A stretch of 64,000 bases of DNA from Phytopythium helicoides. Its lineage: Eukaryota > Oomycota > Peronosporomycetes > Pythiales > Pythiaceae. The notes under the pieces were generated by a model. That model saw only the letters and a program-made list of their open reading frames with translations, was not told the origin of the DNA and made no database searches. The translations under genes and the position numbers were made by a program. The first letter of the stretch is position 1; every line of letters starts with the position of its first letter. The stretch lies in assembly GCA_024867545.1 (NCBI GenBank), contig JANFNE010000052.1, positions 124,001-188,000 of the forward strand, given 5' to 3'. Below, in pieces: positions 19,092-30,767 of this stretch.

Positions 19092-22000
19092 TCATCTGGG
19101 TGGCTGCCAGTACTTGCTTTCTTTGATATTCATTAGCCACTTGATCGTATTGATGTTTGGCCGTAGCGTCCTCAGTCGATCTTGGCGAAAATGTACCGAG
19201 AGGGGAAGGCACCTCAGGTGTTCGATAGATCGCACTCGCGACATCGCGACGTATAAGTGCTCAAATCGCCATTTTGGTGCAGTTGGAGCATCTTCCAATA
19301 GCAAAAGTACACGCCGTAGCGTCAGTCCTTGAGATTTCCAAACTGTCATGACTGTTGCCATATCAACTGCGTGTTGCGCGTAGCGAACGGAGCATTTTCC
19401 GCCCTCTGATCCGTCGTCTAACGTAACTTTGTACTTGCTTTCTTTGGACTGAACGAGTCCGATCGGAATAACAATGGGTGAAGGCTTGGAATTGTCCTCC
19501 GGGGGCTCGGCAAGATTAGCTTCAGCGGGCCAATTCTTCCCGCAGCGAATGCCAAAGTCCGCGTCCTGTAAAACGACGTTGATGTAATCCGGCGGAAATG
19601 GAATTTCGACGACCTCTCGATTACGTCGCTGAGCCGCAGCCAATAGTCTCGCTACTTCATCCGTCTTTGACTGATCATCCCATGCAAGGCTGTGGAGCTT
19701 ACAGCTAGAGCCGTTTCCGACACCCCACGCTAAATTGCCATTCGCGTTGTCCAGAATTTGAGCAGGCGCATCGGGGACAAAGTACCCAAATAAGTTTGGA
19801 CGCAGCAGTTCATCGAACAGCAAGCTCTCTAGAGCTGGATCGATCTCGTCCTTGATCTGTTTTTTCCACTTTACAGCAACAGAGTCTCTGCGTCGAGCAA
19901 ACCATGCTGCCACGCAAGCTGTTAATACCGCCTTGTCCACGTTACTAGTCACCAAAATCCGCATGTCATCAAGCCAGTGCGGGTCGAGCTCCAAATCGCT
20001 CACCGAAATCGGTCTGGTGATGCTAGCAACGACGTTGTCATCGATCGGCTGGTACTCCTTCAAGCTCTCTTTTTGCCAACGCGATCCTGTCGGCATTTTG
20101 CTCGGCAGAGCTCGACACGACTCCAGGCTAGATTGCTGCAGCTCACAATCAAAAGCTCTGAGTTGTTGGGTCAAGGTACAAACGCGAAAGCGCCGAAACA
20201 AGTCGCGTGCTTTCACGATTCGCTCGCCTTTGTAGCCGCTAACTTCCGTTGTGTACATTGCTTTGCACAACGAGGTCCCGCTCACGACCTCCAACTGCAG
20301 AAAATCGCCGACCTGGAGTCAAAAGGCACGGGGAGGGATTATTTGACATGCGACTAGACGACTGCTATCTGCGCAGTTACAAGCATAAAGCGCCAGCAAG
20401 ACGCGCACGCGTACACACATACACGCATACAAAAAGCAAATACAAAGCAATACAGCACGCAGCTTACGAGTAATATAGACTTGCCGCCAAACGGCCGGCT
20501 CGAGTCGTAGATGGCTCGCAGCCGTTCATCCATCAGCACCAAGAGCTCAGCGCCTAGCATAGATACTTCATCGCACACAATTAAGCCCACTTTTTCGTGA
20601 AACGTGAGACGCATGCTAGCGAGCGTTCCAAGCGACATTTCTCGCTTGATCCCCCCACACACTCGAAACGCGGAATGGAACGTCAATCCATGCTGCAACT
20701 GGCTCGCTCCAGCTCCAGTTGGACAGAGATTCACCACACTGAGGCCGCGCATGTTCATCTCGGCCTCAATACGCCGAATGACAAACGTTTTCCCCGTGCC
20801 ACCCCCGCCGTGCATCATGGTAAGTGTTTGGTACGCCGGTCCGTGCTCATCGAGACTGCCGATTATGCAACTCAGGACTTCATACTGTTCTTGCGTGACA
20901 CATGTCGGCGAAATGAAGGGTGCGGCGTCGGGCTCGACCGATGGACCGCTCGAGCCGCCTGCGTGTACCGTATCGATCGTTGCCGACGCCGATTGGCTGG
21001 CTGAGTCGTCCGCCATCGAAGACTCAACAGCACTCAGCGTTCGAACCGATCGAGCCACTTGAGAGAAGCTGCACTCACGGACACTCTCTTCGAAGCCACC
21101 TCGGGATTGATCAACACTTGCAGTGAGCTGTTCGTGCGTGTAGATATAGCGCCGCAAGTCATACTTTCTGGTATCATCTATCGACGGCGCAGCGTGCTCG
21201 TTGCCGGTGCAGCCAACTACCGACCAGAACAGTTCGCGAAGCGATTCATTCGCCGCCGACAGCTCGCTCTTCCCCGATGAAGCTGCTCGAAGCAGATGCA
21301 TGAGTTGTGAGCTGCTCACCGCCAGGCGGCCAGCCGCTTCCATGTCCACGTCTGCGTCGTTCAGCTCGCTGTGGCGGACAGACGCCGCCGAGCTACCTTC
21401 CCCTCGTTCGCACTTTAATTCTTTCCAAACGTCTGCGCTTCGGTTGCGCCAAGCAAGATCTATGCGCTCGTTGGCCGAGCTGCGGTGCCCTGACTTCAGG
21501 ATATTGCGCACAGTCCAGCACCTTTGCTTCCACAAAAAAGAAGCAGTGCTGCAGTCGAACTGCTTCATGAATGCCTTCAATCCTTGGCCGTTCAGCTCGA
21601 ACTGCGGCACTCCTGACTCGAGCGACCACGGCGTGAAAGTGGTCAGCAGGTAGGACGCAAGCGCCCTCATTTTGGATTCGCTCTTCGCCGCCGAGCGGTA
21701 GGTTGGGGCTGGCGCTCCTCCAAGCATGGGGGTTCGAAATTTTGCGAGGATGAACCCCTGAAAGTCCTTAGTGAGCGGGTGGTCGGCGCCCAGATCGAAG
21801 CCTCGCTTCTTCGGTCGCCCCGCCCGCTGAGGTGCCGTCACCGAATTGGTCTCCGCTCGCGGTCGGATGTCCACTATGCATTCAAACTCGACTGGCGAAA
21901 ACGCCTCAAAGTTCGGCCCACGGTTTGCGTAGGACTCGGCTTGGCTCAGAAACACCACTTTGCCGTTTGTCTTGTACATCCTAGCGCTACCGGAACAGCG

Positions 22001-25000
22001 CGTGGTGCCAATTTGCTCATCCTCTGCAGCTAATTGAACACACTCGTCAAGCACTGCATCCACGCTGACAACGGGTTCCGGTTCTGCATCCTCGTCATCG
22101 TTCATAGGCTCTCCGTCACTTTCATTGCTATTAGCAGCGCTGTCTACTTCGGCTAAGCCGCCACAATGTGTCGTTGGTACCTGCGCCGGCCCCGCTACGC
22201 CCTCCTTTTCGTTTTGCTTCTCTTTCTCCTTTTTCTTTTCGGCGGCATACCGCATGAGGTCATGAGGAAACACGTACCAGAAACTGTCCGACGAAAGGAA
22301 CGATCGGTGACCGAGCAGTGCAAACACCATGAGCTGAAGCGACCACTCCTGGCCGCCAGCAAATCCGTTTACAGTTTTTGTCGCGAGGCACTTGCCCTGC
22401 CGTTCGCGAGTGTTGCTGTCCTCGGCCTGACTGCCATATTGCTTGAGCTGCGTCAGCGCACTTAACATGATGGCCGCGGCGTTTTTGAGGCCACCAGCCT
22501 CTTTGGTCATGTACTTGTTCTGGTACTCTTCGATTGCATGCGAGGCATCCTCGCACGTAATCACGGTCGCGTTCGTGTGGCTGGCAGTCAACCCAGCTAG
22601 TGTCAGATTCGTCTCCACAAACATGCCATCGCTCTCTGCGCGATGCAACTCCCATAGCACTGGCCCGCAAGTGTGCGGCGGCAACAATATTTCTTCTTCC
22701 AGATTGTACCCGCTGTCGAGCGCTGCCATCACATCGAGAGGCACTTCGGACCCGACTAAGATACCGCGCCGACCCTCGTTCAAATCTCCTGCTGCGACTT
22801 CTTGAACGTGCAAAGGCGAGGTTGGGCCGGGGTGCACGCCCGCCGGCCGCGCAAGGCGACACATGTGCTTCCCGCGCTTGCCCTTTGTGCATGTGTGCGA
22901 GTGCACGTGCATGTTGGTGGTCAGTAGCGTCTGCTGCACTGCGCGCTCATACGCGTACAGGTTCTGGCGGGCGTCAGGCAGCTCAACTTCACACGCACGC
23001 CGAGGTCGGTCGAGCGCCTGTTGGCTGGCGCCGCCGCCGCCGTCACTGCTGCTGCTGCTACCGTTATTACTATTGCTGCTCGAGGGCTCGCGCCGATGCG
23101 TGTCATGGACCTCGGGCATTAATGAGGTACAGCACACGCTATCGAGCCACAGGCGCGCTTTTTCGCGCAACTCGGGGTGGCACACTACGCGTCTCAGTAT
23201 GGAAGGGCTCCACGATGATCCGTACGCCTTGACGTGAGCGTGCAGGCGCCCATTCTGCTGCGTCTCGATCACTGCGTTAAACGCGGCAATCCGCGACAGC
23301 GCTCCCGGCTCGCGCTCCATGTAGTTGCGCGAGATGCGCGTGGACGAGCTGCCCATGCAGCGGAATACATCGCGCTGCATCGCGAGGAAGCGAGCCTCGA
23401 ACGCGTAGGCTGTGAGCGCTGGTAGCTCGCTTGCGATGCCGAGGCGCGCGCGAGGGCTGTCGCGTACCTCCTCGGGCAGGTCCGCCCACTTGAACCTTCC
23501 GCCACCGCACGCAAGTGCTGAGCCAGGCGCGTTCCACTCGCGGCGCAGCCGTATCTGGGCGACGCGGTGCAGCAGAAGGTCGTCATGCTCTGGTGGCGCG
23601 ACCGTGAGCCAGAAAAGGGCGGGCCCATACTTTGAGGTCATGGCGGCCAACTTTGGCTGGCTCTGCGACCGTTCGAACACCGAGAACGACACTGAGCCAC
23701 CAACGATGGAGACGAGGCGCAGCAGTCGTGCGTTGAGCCGCTTCGCGGCTGGCGACGTCGGGTTGTCCAGGGCAAACCGCAGCGCCAAGCCAAACGCCTC
23801 GGAGGCCGCAAGCTCACCAAATCGTGCTAATGCTTTCCCACGCGTCGTTCCGGCCTTGACGGCTGACTGCACGGCTGCATGGCGCTGCATCTGGTTGAAG
23901 AGCACCGTTACGAAGGCGACGTTCCTCTCGAACCTCCCGTCGTAGTAGCGCATTAGGTGCCGCACGAACTCCTTCGGCGCTGAGCCGGACGGCAAGTGCT
24001 CTCCTCCCCGCATAAATAGCGTCGGAAATGCACCTGCAAGCAGGGCTCCGTTTTCATCCCACTCGCAAAGCGGGCGGCTGTCGCGCGTGATTGGAACGAC
24101 TGGCGAGGCGTCGGCGGGATCGTTGACACGCTCCGCTCCACTTAGCTCAAGAGCAGCTGCCACGGCGCGGACGAGCTCGACGCCGGCGCCGCCGGCGTTG
24201 CCATCGCCCAGCCAGCTCGTTCTCAGCACCGCGCTGCGCTCACTCACAATGCACGGCTCGTCTGCGGTGACCGTCGCTTCAGCCTGCGCTCGCTCGTCGC
24301 CACCACTTCCCGCGGTGCTACTCTCTCGGCGGTCTACGCGGTGCACGTCGTCGTCAAATCGGTCTCCCATCGAGGCCTCGGCCATCCGCCTCACCGCGTC
24401 CGAGTTCTCGATGACAACATTTTCTTCTACGCGCCGCTGCAGCTCCGCTAGGCCGGCGCGCGCGCGCGGACTCAAGTCGACGGTGATGTTGTTTTGCGCG
24501 TAGTAGCTGTGCAGCTGCGCCAGCACGCCGAGCCACTGAACCACGGCTTCTGCCTGCACGCGGTACAGCTTTCGGAAGTGCTGCTTCCGAGTGCGCCACT
24601 GCTCGCTTGAGCCGATAAACGTGACTCGAAAGCTCTCGTCCACGTTCGGTACCACGCGCGAGCATTGCACTGCGCCGTCGGTGGGGAAGCATATCACGTG
24701 GCCGGTCGCGTGCTGTCCCGAGAGCGAGAGCTCCAGCCCGAACCGGCGCACTGGCGCGACGCAGCTCAGCTCCACGTCGTTCAGCGATGGCAGCTTGCCT
24801 GGGCGCCCGTAGTCATGACCACTCGCAATGCTGTACTCGTAGGCCCTCGGATCGGCTGCGCACTTTCCGCACAGCGCGATGGCGCTCGGGTCCCTCACCA
24901 GGTCTGGGTTTAAGTAGTACAAGTCGCCGGACGGGGAGCACCAAACCTGCACGTGTCGTTCCAACACGTCCGGCGCGATGCGCCCGTACCGCTGCTCGCG

Positions 25001-25924
25001 CTCAGCGGGCGTCACGCGGAACGACTCGGGCAGCTCCTCTACAGAGACTCTGTGAACCGCGTCAGAAACGCCAGTCACCAAGAGCTCGCAGCAAGAGGCG
25101 CAAAAGCGAATGTCGGCCCAGCGCGGGTCGCTGCACGCGTTGGACTCCTGGCATCGCGCGATCTCCTCAATGTCGGGCGGCCGGTCCAGTGCGCTGCGCA
25201 GTCGCTCGACGACGCTCGCGCTCGCTGCGGAGATTTCTTCGCCTTGCATCAGATGCTCGTCGTTGTACACGCGAGCATCCGGGTTCGTTGCACAGCAGTG
25301 ATAGTAAAGGAGCGCGAGCTGCGGGTGCGTGGTGTAATGCGCCGCGAGAATCGCCATCGTCGGGCGGCTAATTTCTCCAATCGAGGACGCGTGCTCGATT
25401 AAGTAACGCAATTGTTCGTCATCGCTCGCAGTCTCGTTCTGGTGCGTGGAATTTTTGCGCCGCCGTTTGCGGTTCGCATAGCTCACTTCCTGCTCGACCG
25501 GCGCCGATGGAGACGTCGGCTGTGCGGTCGGAGCTCCTCCTCCTGCTTCTACACTGCTATCTCCTGTTGCTGTCAGCCTTTTGTTTGCACATGACAATGA
25601 ACCGATTTGTTGCTGAGGAATCGCATGTGGTATATTCGCCCGAGATATAGCTACCAATGCCGCCTGACAACACCCAGCCCGCACGAAATTTACGTCACCG
25701 TTTGCTCTGAGCATCTGTAATCCGTGTCCCACAATGTAATCCACAATGTTCATGCTCACACTGCGCGGCAAGTAGGCAGCTCCCGTCCGAACGACACTTT
25801 CTGCCACTGCTCCATTGAACCACGACGGCACGCCGCCGCAAGAGCACCCACGATCACAATGGCTTGAAACGCACGTTGCGATCCACGCCGAAAGAGTCGG
25901 CAATAAGGCGCCGTCGTGATGCAT
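19092..25924 (-). CDS. Helitron Rep/helicase (RepHel), 2 exons
   Basis: Exons 25924-20468 and 20312-19092 with a 155-nt GT-AG intron encode ~2225 residues; an upstream in-frame ATG at 26101 is possible. In order (numbered from 25924): a Cys-rich N-terminus (~270-360, FCASCCELL, ALCGKCAADP); a Helitron-like Rep domain with FWLTV (~773), the HUH motif RLHAHV (~895-897) and the two-tyrosine motif YQNKYMTK (Y~1134, Y~1138); then a Pif1-type helicase with Walker A GGGGTGKT, motif II IVCDEVSML, motif III (split by the intron, restored as LLVGDFLQLEVV) and C-terminal motifs TVWKSQGLTLRRV and HLYVAMSRVRS. All catalytic residues for nicking, joining and unwinding are present. The intron was placed because it rebuilds motif III exactly. 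No disabling mutation is seen. Confidence 0.92.
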
Positions 25925-27420
25925 TCCACCACGACGAATCCTATTGTACACACACACAACGACCGTCAATAAAACGCTGCAAGGGCCAGCAGCAATAACA
26001 ACGATAAATGAATGCAATACCGTCCAGTGTGCACGGACGCCGAACGAAGCTACGACCTTGGCTTCCCAACCACCAGGGAGCCGAGTCTGGCCCCGAAACA
26101 CCAGGGACCCTCCACCGCGAGGGTGCTTTACCGAGCACGCACCCGCCCGTCCGAACAGGTCGCCTGTGTACGAGACACACGACTAACCAAATGACGACCG
26201 TGCGCGTGCCACGGCAGTGCCTCCTCCACGCCACAGAGAGGGTTTGATCGGGGCAGACACGACAGCCTGTAGGCGAAGGGGGAGCGACGGCGATAGCGAC
26301 AGAGACGGCGTCTGCGAGCTGCCATGCGAACAGACAAAACGAGTGAGTTAGCTAGCTAGCAGGCATGCAAACCGACAATAAATTAGGCTCACAGGCAAGC
26401 AACCGGCAGCGGCCAGCGGTAGCGATAGCAATAGCGACGGCACCACCCGCGAGCTAACACGCAAGCAGGCAATGGGAGTGAGCTAGCTGACAAGCAAGCC
26501 GGCGACGCCAGCGGGCTCGCTCACCTGCAAGCAGGCAAAGCAGGCTGCAAGCTAACAGGCGAACAAGCAAGCATATGTAAGCGAGTGAACAACGAACGGA
26601 GATATGCACGGTGTGCCCATGCTGGCCCATGCAAGGAGCGAGCGAGCACGTACGTGTTTGTCTTGGCAAATAGAAGAGTGGGCCAGCCATTCTGCGGCGA
26701 CCAACCCTCTTTCCCTCCCTCTTCCTTGCTCTCGCGACTTGTCCCGCCTTCTTTCGGCGTTGAACGTGGCAGCACGTGGAAGCGTGTGTGGGAGTTGGGT
26801 TTGTTCGTCACCCTCGTGCGTGGTTGATGAGAAAAAAAAAACTATGGATCGATTGGACTCAATTCTTCCAGGATAATTAGTGCAAAGACCATGCACATTC
26901 AAGAAAATGACCAATGACGAAGCTGCAAAGTTCTTCAACGGCTTTAACGGTGTTCTCCGCGCACCGCGAAAGTATAGTGAACGCAAAATCCCGAGAGAAT
27001 TCGGACATAGCGTTTCTCCTGGCGACGCTTCGATTAGTGATCCCTACGCATCGGATTGGCCGAAAAATGTATCGGCCAATGCGCTCGCTGTCATTTATCG
27101 GTTTACAACGAAACTCAGGTGCAAGCAAAGTGAACTTACGCGGGGGCTCAGATCGAGAAGATATACTAAAATCAAGATCAGCACTAAAGTGCGCGGTAAG
27201 TGCGCACCGCCTGACCAATCCACGGCCGTTATAGATTACTTCGCGGCCGAGAACCCCTAACCTGAACAATTAATCCCTTATGGGGCTGGACTGTAGGACA
27301 GCCTCTTCGAGACTACCTACTCCCAGAAAGATAGATGTACTCTGATCAACTGTTAGACGGAGATCAAGTTGACCGTCAAGAACAGGGGTGTGATTCCCAT
27401 GAGAAATTCGAAGCTACCTG
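25925..27420. other. Right flank of the Helitron; no gene recognised
   Basis: Includes the low-complexity stretch 26335-26580. A 126-codon open frame at 26880-27260 has no recognisable features and overlaps a similar frame on the other strand, so it is not called. Confidence 0.4.
26335..26580. repeat. Degenerate tandem 'CAAGCAGGCA' minisatellite-like tract
   Basis: Many variants of CAAGCAGGCA / CAAGCAAGC, plus GCTAGC palindromes, recur at irregular spacing, for example near 26388, 26460, 26489, 26527 and 26563. It looks like an eroded short-unit repeat just upstream (in Rep orientation) of the Helitron coding region. Confidence 0.5.
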
Positions 27421-29193
27421 GTGCAGCCGCATCGACTTAAAAAACCAATGTGGTCATCCGCGGTGCGACCACGTCATGTACGATCTCCAACTTCTGCGTC
27501 ATCGGTCGTGTACTGCCTAGCTCTGAGTCAACCGCTTCCAGCTTTTGATCCAAAACCAACTTTGAAGAGTACGCTACTATCACCCGCAGCAGTCAAGCGC
27601 TACAATAATGCAATGCGCCGGATCATGGTAGCGATTCCTCCAGCCTATTGTATCGGGTTCGCACTTCGTGCAGCTTCGCTGTTTATCTCGCAAAACTTAG
27701 GGCACGTATTTGTTCTTGTGTCTATTCCTCTGCAGATTCCGCTCATCATTCACGTATTTCTCGGTCTCCGAAGCAATTTTGTCCGAGCTCTTCTGGGTTA
27801 CTTTGAGCTCTGGTTTCAATACTTCATGCTCACAGTGTGGCTTGTGATGCTTGGGTGGGCATTCGATGGAATTTACGTCGCAATAATCCCTGTTATGTGG
27901 CTGGAGTTTTCAAATGCACTGCTGATTGAGGCGTCCCAGATCATGAATCATCGATTGTTTGTTGTCGGCTCAATTGCCGTCGCTCTTTACATGCTAACTC
28001 TAATTATTGGAGTGTCGCTTGACGCCTTTGAAGGCGCCAAGTACCACGATCTGATTATTACAGCAAAATTTACAGTCTCAACGCAAGACGTTCTCATCAA
28101 TTCCATGACCACACTTGGACTGTTTTTCGCGAGGGTCGTTTACACCGCTACACGCATAAAAACCCGAAAAAGACGGAACAAGAAGAATCGAGGAGGTACG
28201 CTCGAGAATCGGTCAATGACAACAATGCGTTCTGTTCACTTTCGCAGTGTACTTAAATGGCAAGTTGTCGACAGAAAAGTGAAACTAGTGTCATGGTGGT
28301 CACCCCAAAGAATTTGACGCTCCCACAAGGGGAGAGTTTCTCCAGTATTAGCACCGTCTCATCAGCCAGTTCTTCAACAGACTATTTGCAGCTCACACCT
28401 GTTGAAAACAAAACTCTTTTCGACTCAGCGATCACTGTTTGCCCCCTGTTGGCAAGGTAAAATCCTTCGTTCGAGCTCACATTGCCACCGTGCAGCTACA
28501 GCAAGACTTATTTTGCTTTTGGGAATCCTCGGGGTAGTCACAAGCTCTTTTAGTCTTCTTCAGTCCACTCCTTCTCATATATTGGGTATCACCGCACTTG
28601 CATCAACTCTCGGCTATGCTACAATTATGGTAGCATGCTTTCAACGACAATTGCTCAAGCAGCTTTCCACAAGCTTCACCTTCATTTTCTTGACTATTCA
28701 GATCTCCTTGGCTCTTGGCAGTCTCTGTGACACATTTTCTTGGCGGAAAGACAAGGTTATGAGCGCAGTGGCGTGGTGGATATGGCTGCACCTCGTTCTG
28801 ACTGTGGATGCGTTGACTCCAGTTGTAAAGTCTCGCTTGTTGTTCAAAGTGTGGTACTCTTTGCCAGTTATTCTACTCACGATAGCGGGGATGGTAGCGT
28901 GGGTTATCGAGCACGTGCGGTGGGGCGAGTGGCAGCTGCATGATGGTGTCATCTGGAATTTTTAAGTGCGAGAGTCTCAAGATATAGCGTTCCACTCGTC
29001 GTCCTTGCTGCTCAGCCGCCTGGTGACGTTGATCATTTGGCTTCTCCGCGTCATCTATCGCGTTGGGCGGAGATGCAGCGACGACGAACTAGTGCTTTTG
29101 CAAGGTGCAGCCGAGTTTGATTACGTTAGGTGGAAGCAGCGACGACCTTCCTTCCTGAGTAGGTCGGCTAATGCAACAGGGGCCAGAGAGTAA
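27421..29193 (+). pseudogene. Multi-pass membrane protein, family copy 3 (decayed)
   Basis: Paralogue of 2242-3945. Conserved landmarks appear in order but in different frames: LPAFDPKP and the first hydrophobic block in one frame to ~28300, the loop ending LQLTPVENKTLFD in a second frame (~28270-28460), and the second block with WIWLHLVLTVDALTPVVKS in a third (~28450-28965). The last exon-like piece (SSLLLSRLVTLIIWLLR, SDDELVLLQGAAEFDY) follows an in-frame TAA at 28963-28965. Two frame changes plus a nonsense codon indicate a true pseudogene. It lies on the opposite strand to copies 1 and 2 and on the far side of the Helitron. Confidence 0.75.
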
Positions 29194-29352
29194 CATCAAA
29201 TACATCATACATCACCAGGATGCTGGTGGCACTCCTTTTTGTGATTGCTGCGTCTATTGTTTTCTGCTTGCCTTGGTTTGATTTGTACGGTATTGTCGGC
29301 TACTATTTACAGTGGATACATGGAGTCTACTCTTATCTGGATGAAAAGGCTT

Positions 29353-30767
29353 TTACTGCGAGCCATGAAGCAGGCAGAGCCCGTCTCGTTTCGCGAAGCG
29401 GCCGCAGTCGTTCACAATGCATCGGTGTTGGCCAACCGACCCTCCTGGTATAAGTCCGAGCGATGAGGGAGAGTGTGACTGCGGAGCGTAGTGGAACGGT
29501 GAAGATCCTGTCCATGAAGGCTCTCGCGAAGGTGACGAGTACCGGGCATCTCGAATTCCTCGCTGGAGCGACGCAATTCCCGGTAGACTGTTAGGCTTGA
29601 GCTGAGAGAGCGATACTGCTGCTGACACTACCGAGTCGCTGGTTGGAGGAGGGGTGAATGCCAACGGCGAGGTTACCCGGGCGATCTGGGAGAATCGGCC
29701 TTGCAGAGACATGGTCGGGCTGATTGTTGTCGGAACCGGGTGGTGGAGTGGAGGCACAACACTCGAGATCGTGTGAGCCAATCCTTGGGGTCCGGGGGAA
29801 CCTGAAAACGACCGAGAGGGGGACGTTGTCGAGATGCTAGGTCGACGAGCCACGACCTCGGCTGCTGCGATGAACGCATCGGCCGCGGCACGGAGCTCGA
29901 TCGTCTTCTGCTGCTGAACCATGGCTGGGGTAGGAGGTGAGTGGTGGTTGGGCTTGTCGTGACTAGTGATCACAGGCGTCGACACGCTTACTAGCACAGG
30001 TGTTCTTGATGCTTCCTCTTCATCACTCGACTGCTGGAGCTGCTGCAGATGCTGCTGTTGAGCTGAAAGGGACGCCATGAGCTTGTGCGCTCCGCACGTG
30101 CCGCCTCGTACAGCTTTCTTTCGGCAGTTGGCCACGGTACAGTGCGAGTTTCCTCCATGTAGCTGGCAGTAGCTGTTGGCAAGTGCCTTCCTGGAGCAGT
30201 TGATGGATAAACACCGGCGGTAGCCTCCATGGCTGACGCACAGCCCCTCGTACTGGACGACCTTGTTACACCCGTCGATGCGGCACCGCTTGCCTCCACC
30301 TGCATCCATGAAGGCACCCGTACTTGTCAGTCACTCGGTCGGAATTTTTATTCGGCCGCCGTCATATCTGACATGGGGCGTTGATGGACAAATCGCATGA
30401 ACCCACCGTGCGAGATGCAGGCTCCACCGCTTTGAGCGCGCTTGGTACAGCCCTCAAATCCACACTTCTTGCCGCCTCCGTGAATCCAGCAGAAGCCTCC
30501 GGTCTGGGCACTTTTCGAGCAGTCCGGGTGTTGGCACCGCTTGCCGCCGCCGTGGGCGACGCAGAATCCTCGGCTCACGACGCTCGTGGTGCAGCCCTCT
30601 ACGGAACACTTCTTTCCGCCTCCGTGGGAGATGCAGAAGCCTCCGGGCTTGGCCGTCTTGCCGCATTCTGGAAACCCGCATCGTCGAGCTCCGGGGCGGC
30701 CTGAACCGCTCGTCTTGGGCATCTTGGCAGGTAGACTGAGCGAGACTGGTCTCTTGGGAGTGCCCAT
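29353..30767 (-). CDS. Cys/His-repeat ('WRKY19-like') protein, 2 exons
   Basis: Exon 30767-30407 encodes a basic N-terminus and four C-x4-C...GxC-x2-HGG repeats. A 107-nt intron (30406-30300, GTGGGT...TGCAG) splices into exon 30299-29353 so that the junction reads CISHGGGKRCRIDGC, exactly restoring the repeat register. Without splicing the first exon would end at a spurious stop. Three further repeats follow, then a Gln-rich (AQQQHLQQLQQ) and Ser/Pro-rich low-complexity linker of ~190 residues, and a final isolated repeat (HRCIVNDCGRFAKRDGLC). Total 435 residues. The family is abundant in oomycetes; function is unknown, with zinc binding inferred. No WRKYGQK motif is present. Confidence 0.8.

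Larger units (their letters stand above)
17548..25924 (-). mobile_element. Helitron (rolling-circle transposon) with Rep/Hel and RPA-like genes
   Basis: The element is defined by a complete Rep/helicase gene (19092-25924, minus) and a convergent RPA1-like gene (17548-18744, plus), whose 3' ends are 347 bp apart. RPA-like genes are a known passenger of plant and some other Helitrons, so their adjacency supports one element. The coordinates are the coding limits, not the true termini: I could not identify a 5' TC end or a 3' hairpin plus CTRR. Both genes are free of stops and frameshifts, so the copy may be young or autonomous. Confidence 0.75.

Noticed and set aside
26880..27260. 126-codon ORF on plus and a 130-codon ORF on minus over the same bases
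   Set aside because: Neither has a recognisable motif or splice partner, and mutual overlap means at most one could be real.
29220..29466. Small plus-strand ORFs with a hydrophobic, signal-like start and a possible 28-nt intron
   Set aside because: They overlap antisense to the last Cys/His repeat of the 29353-30767 gene, and a 28-nt intron is implausibly short.
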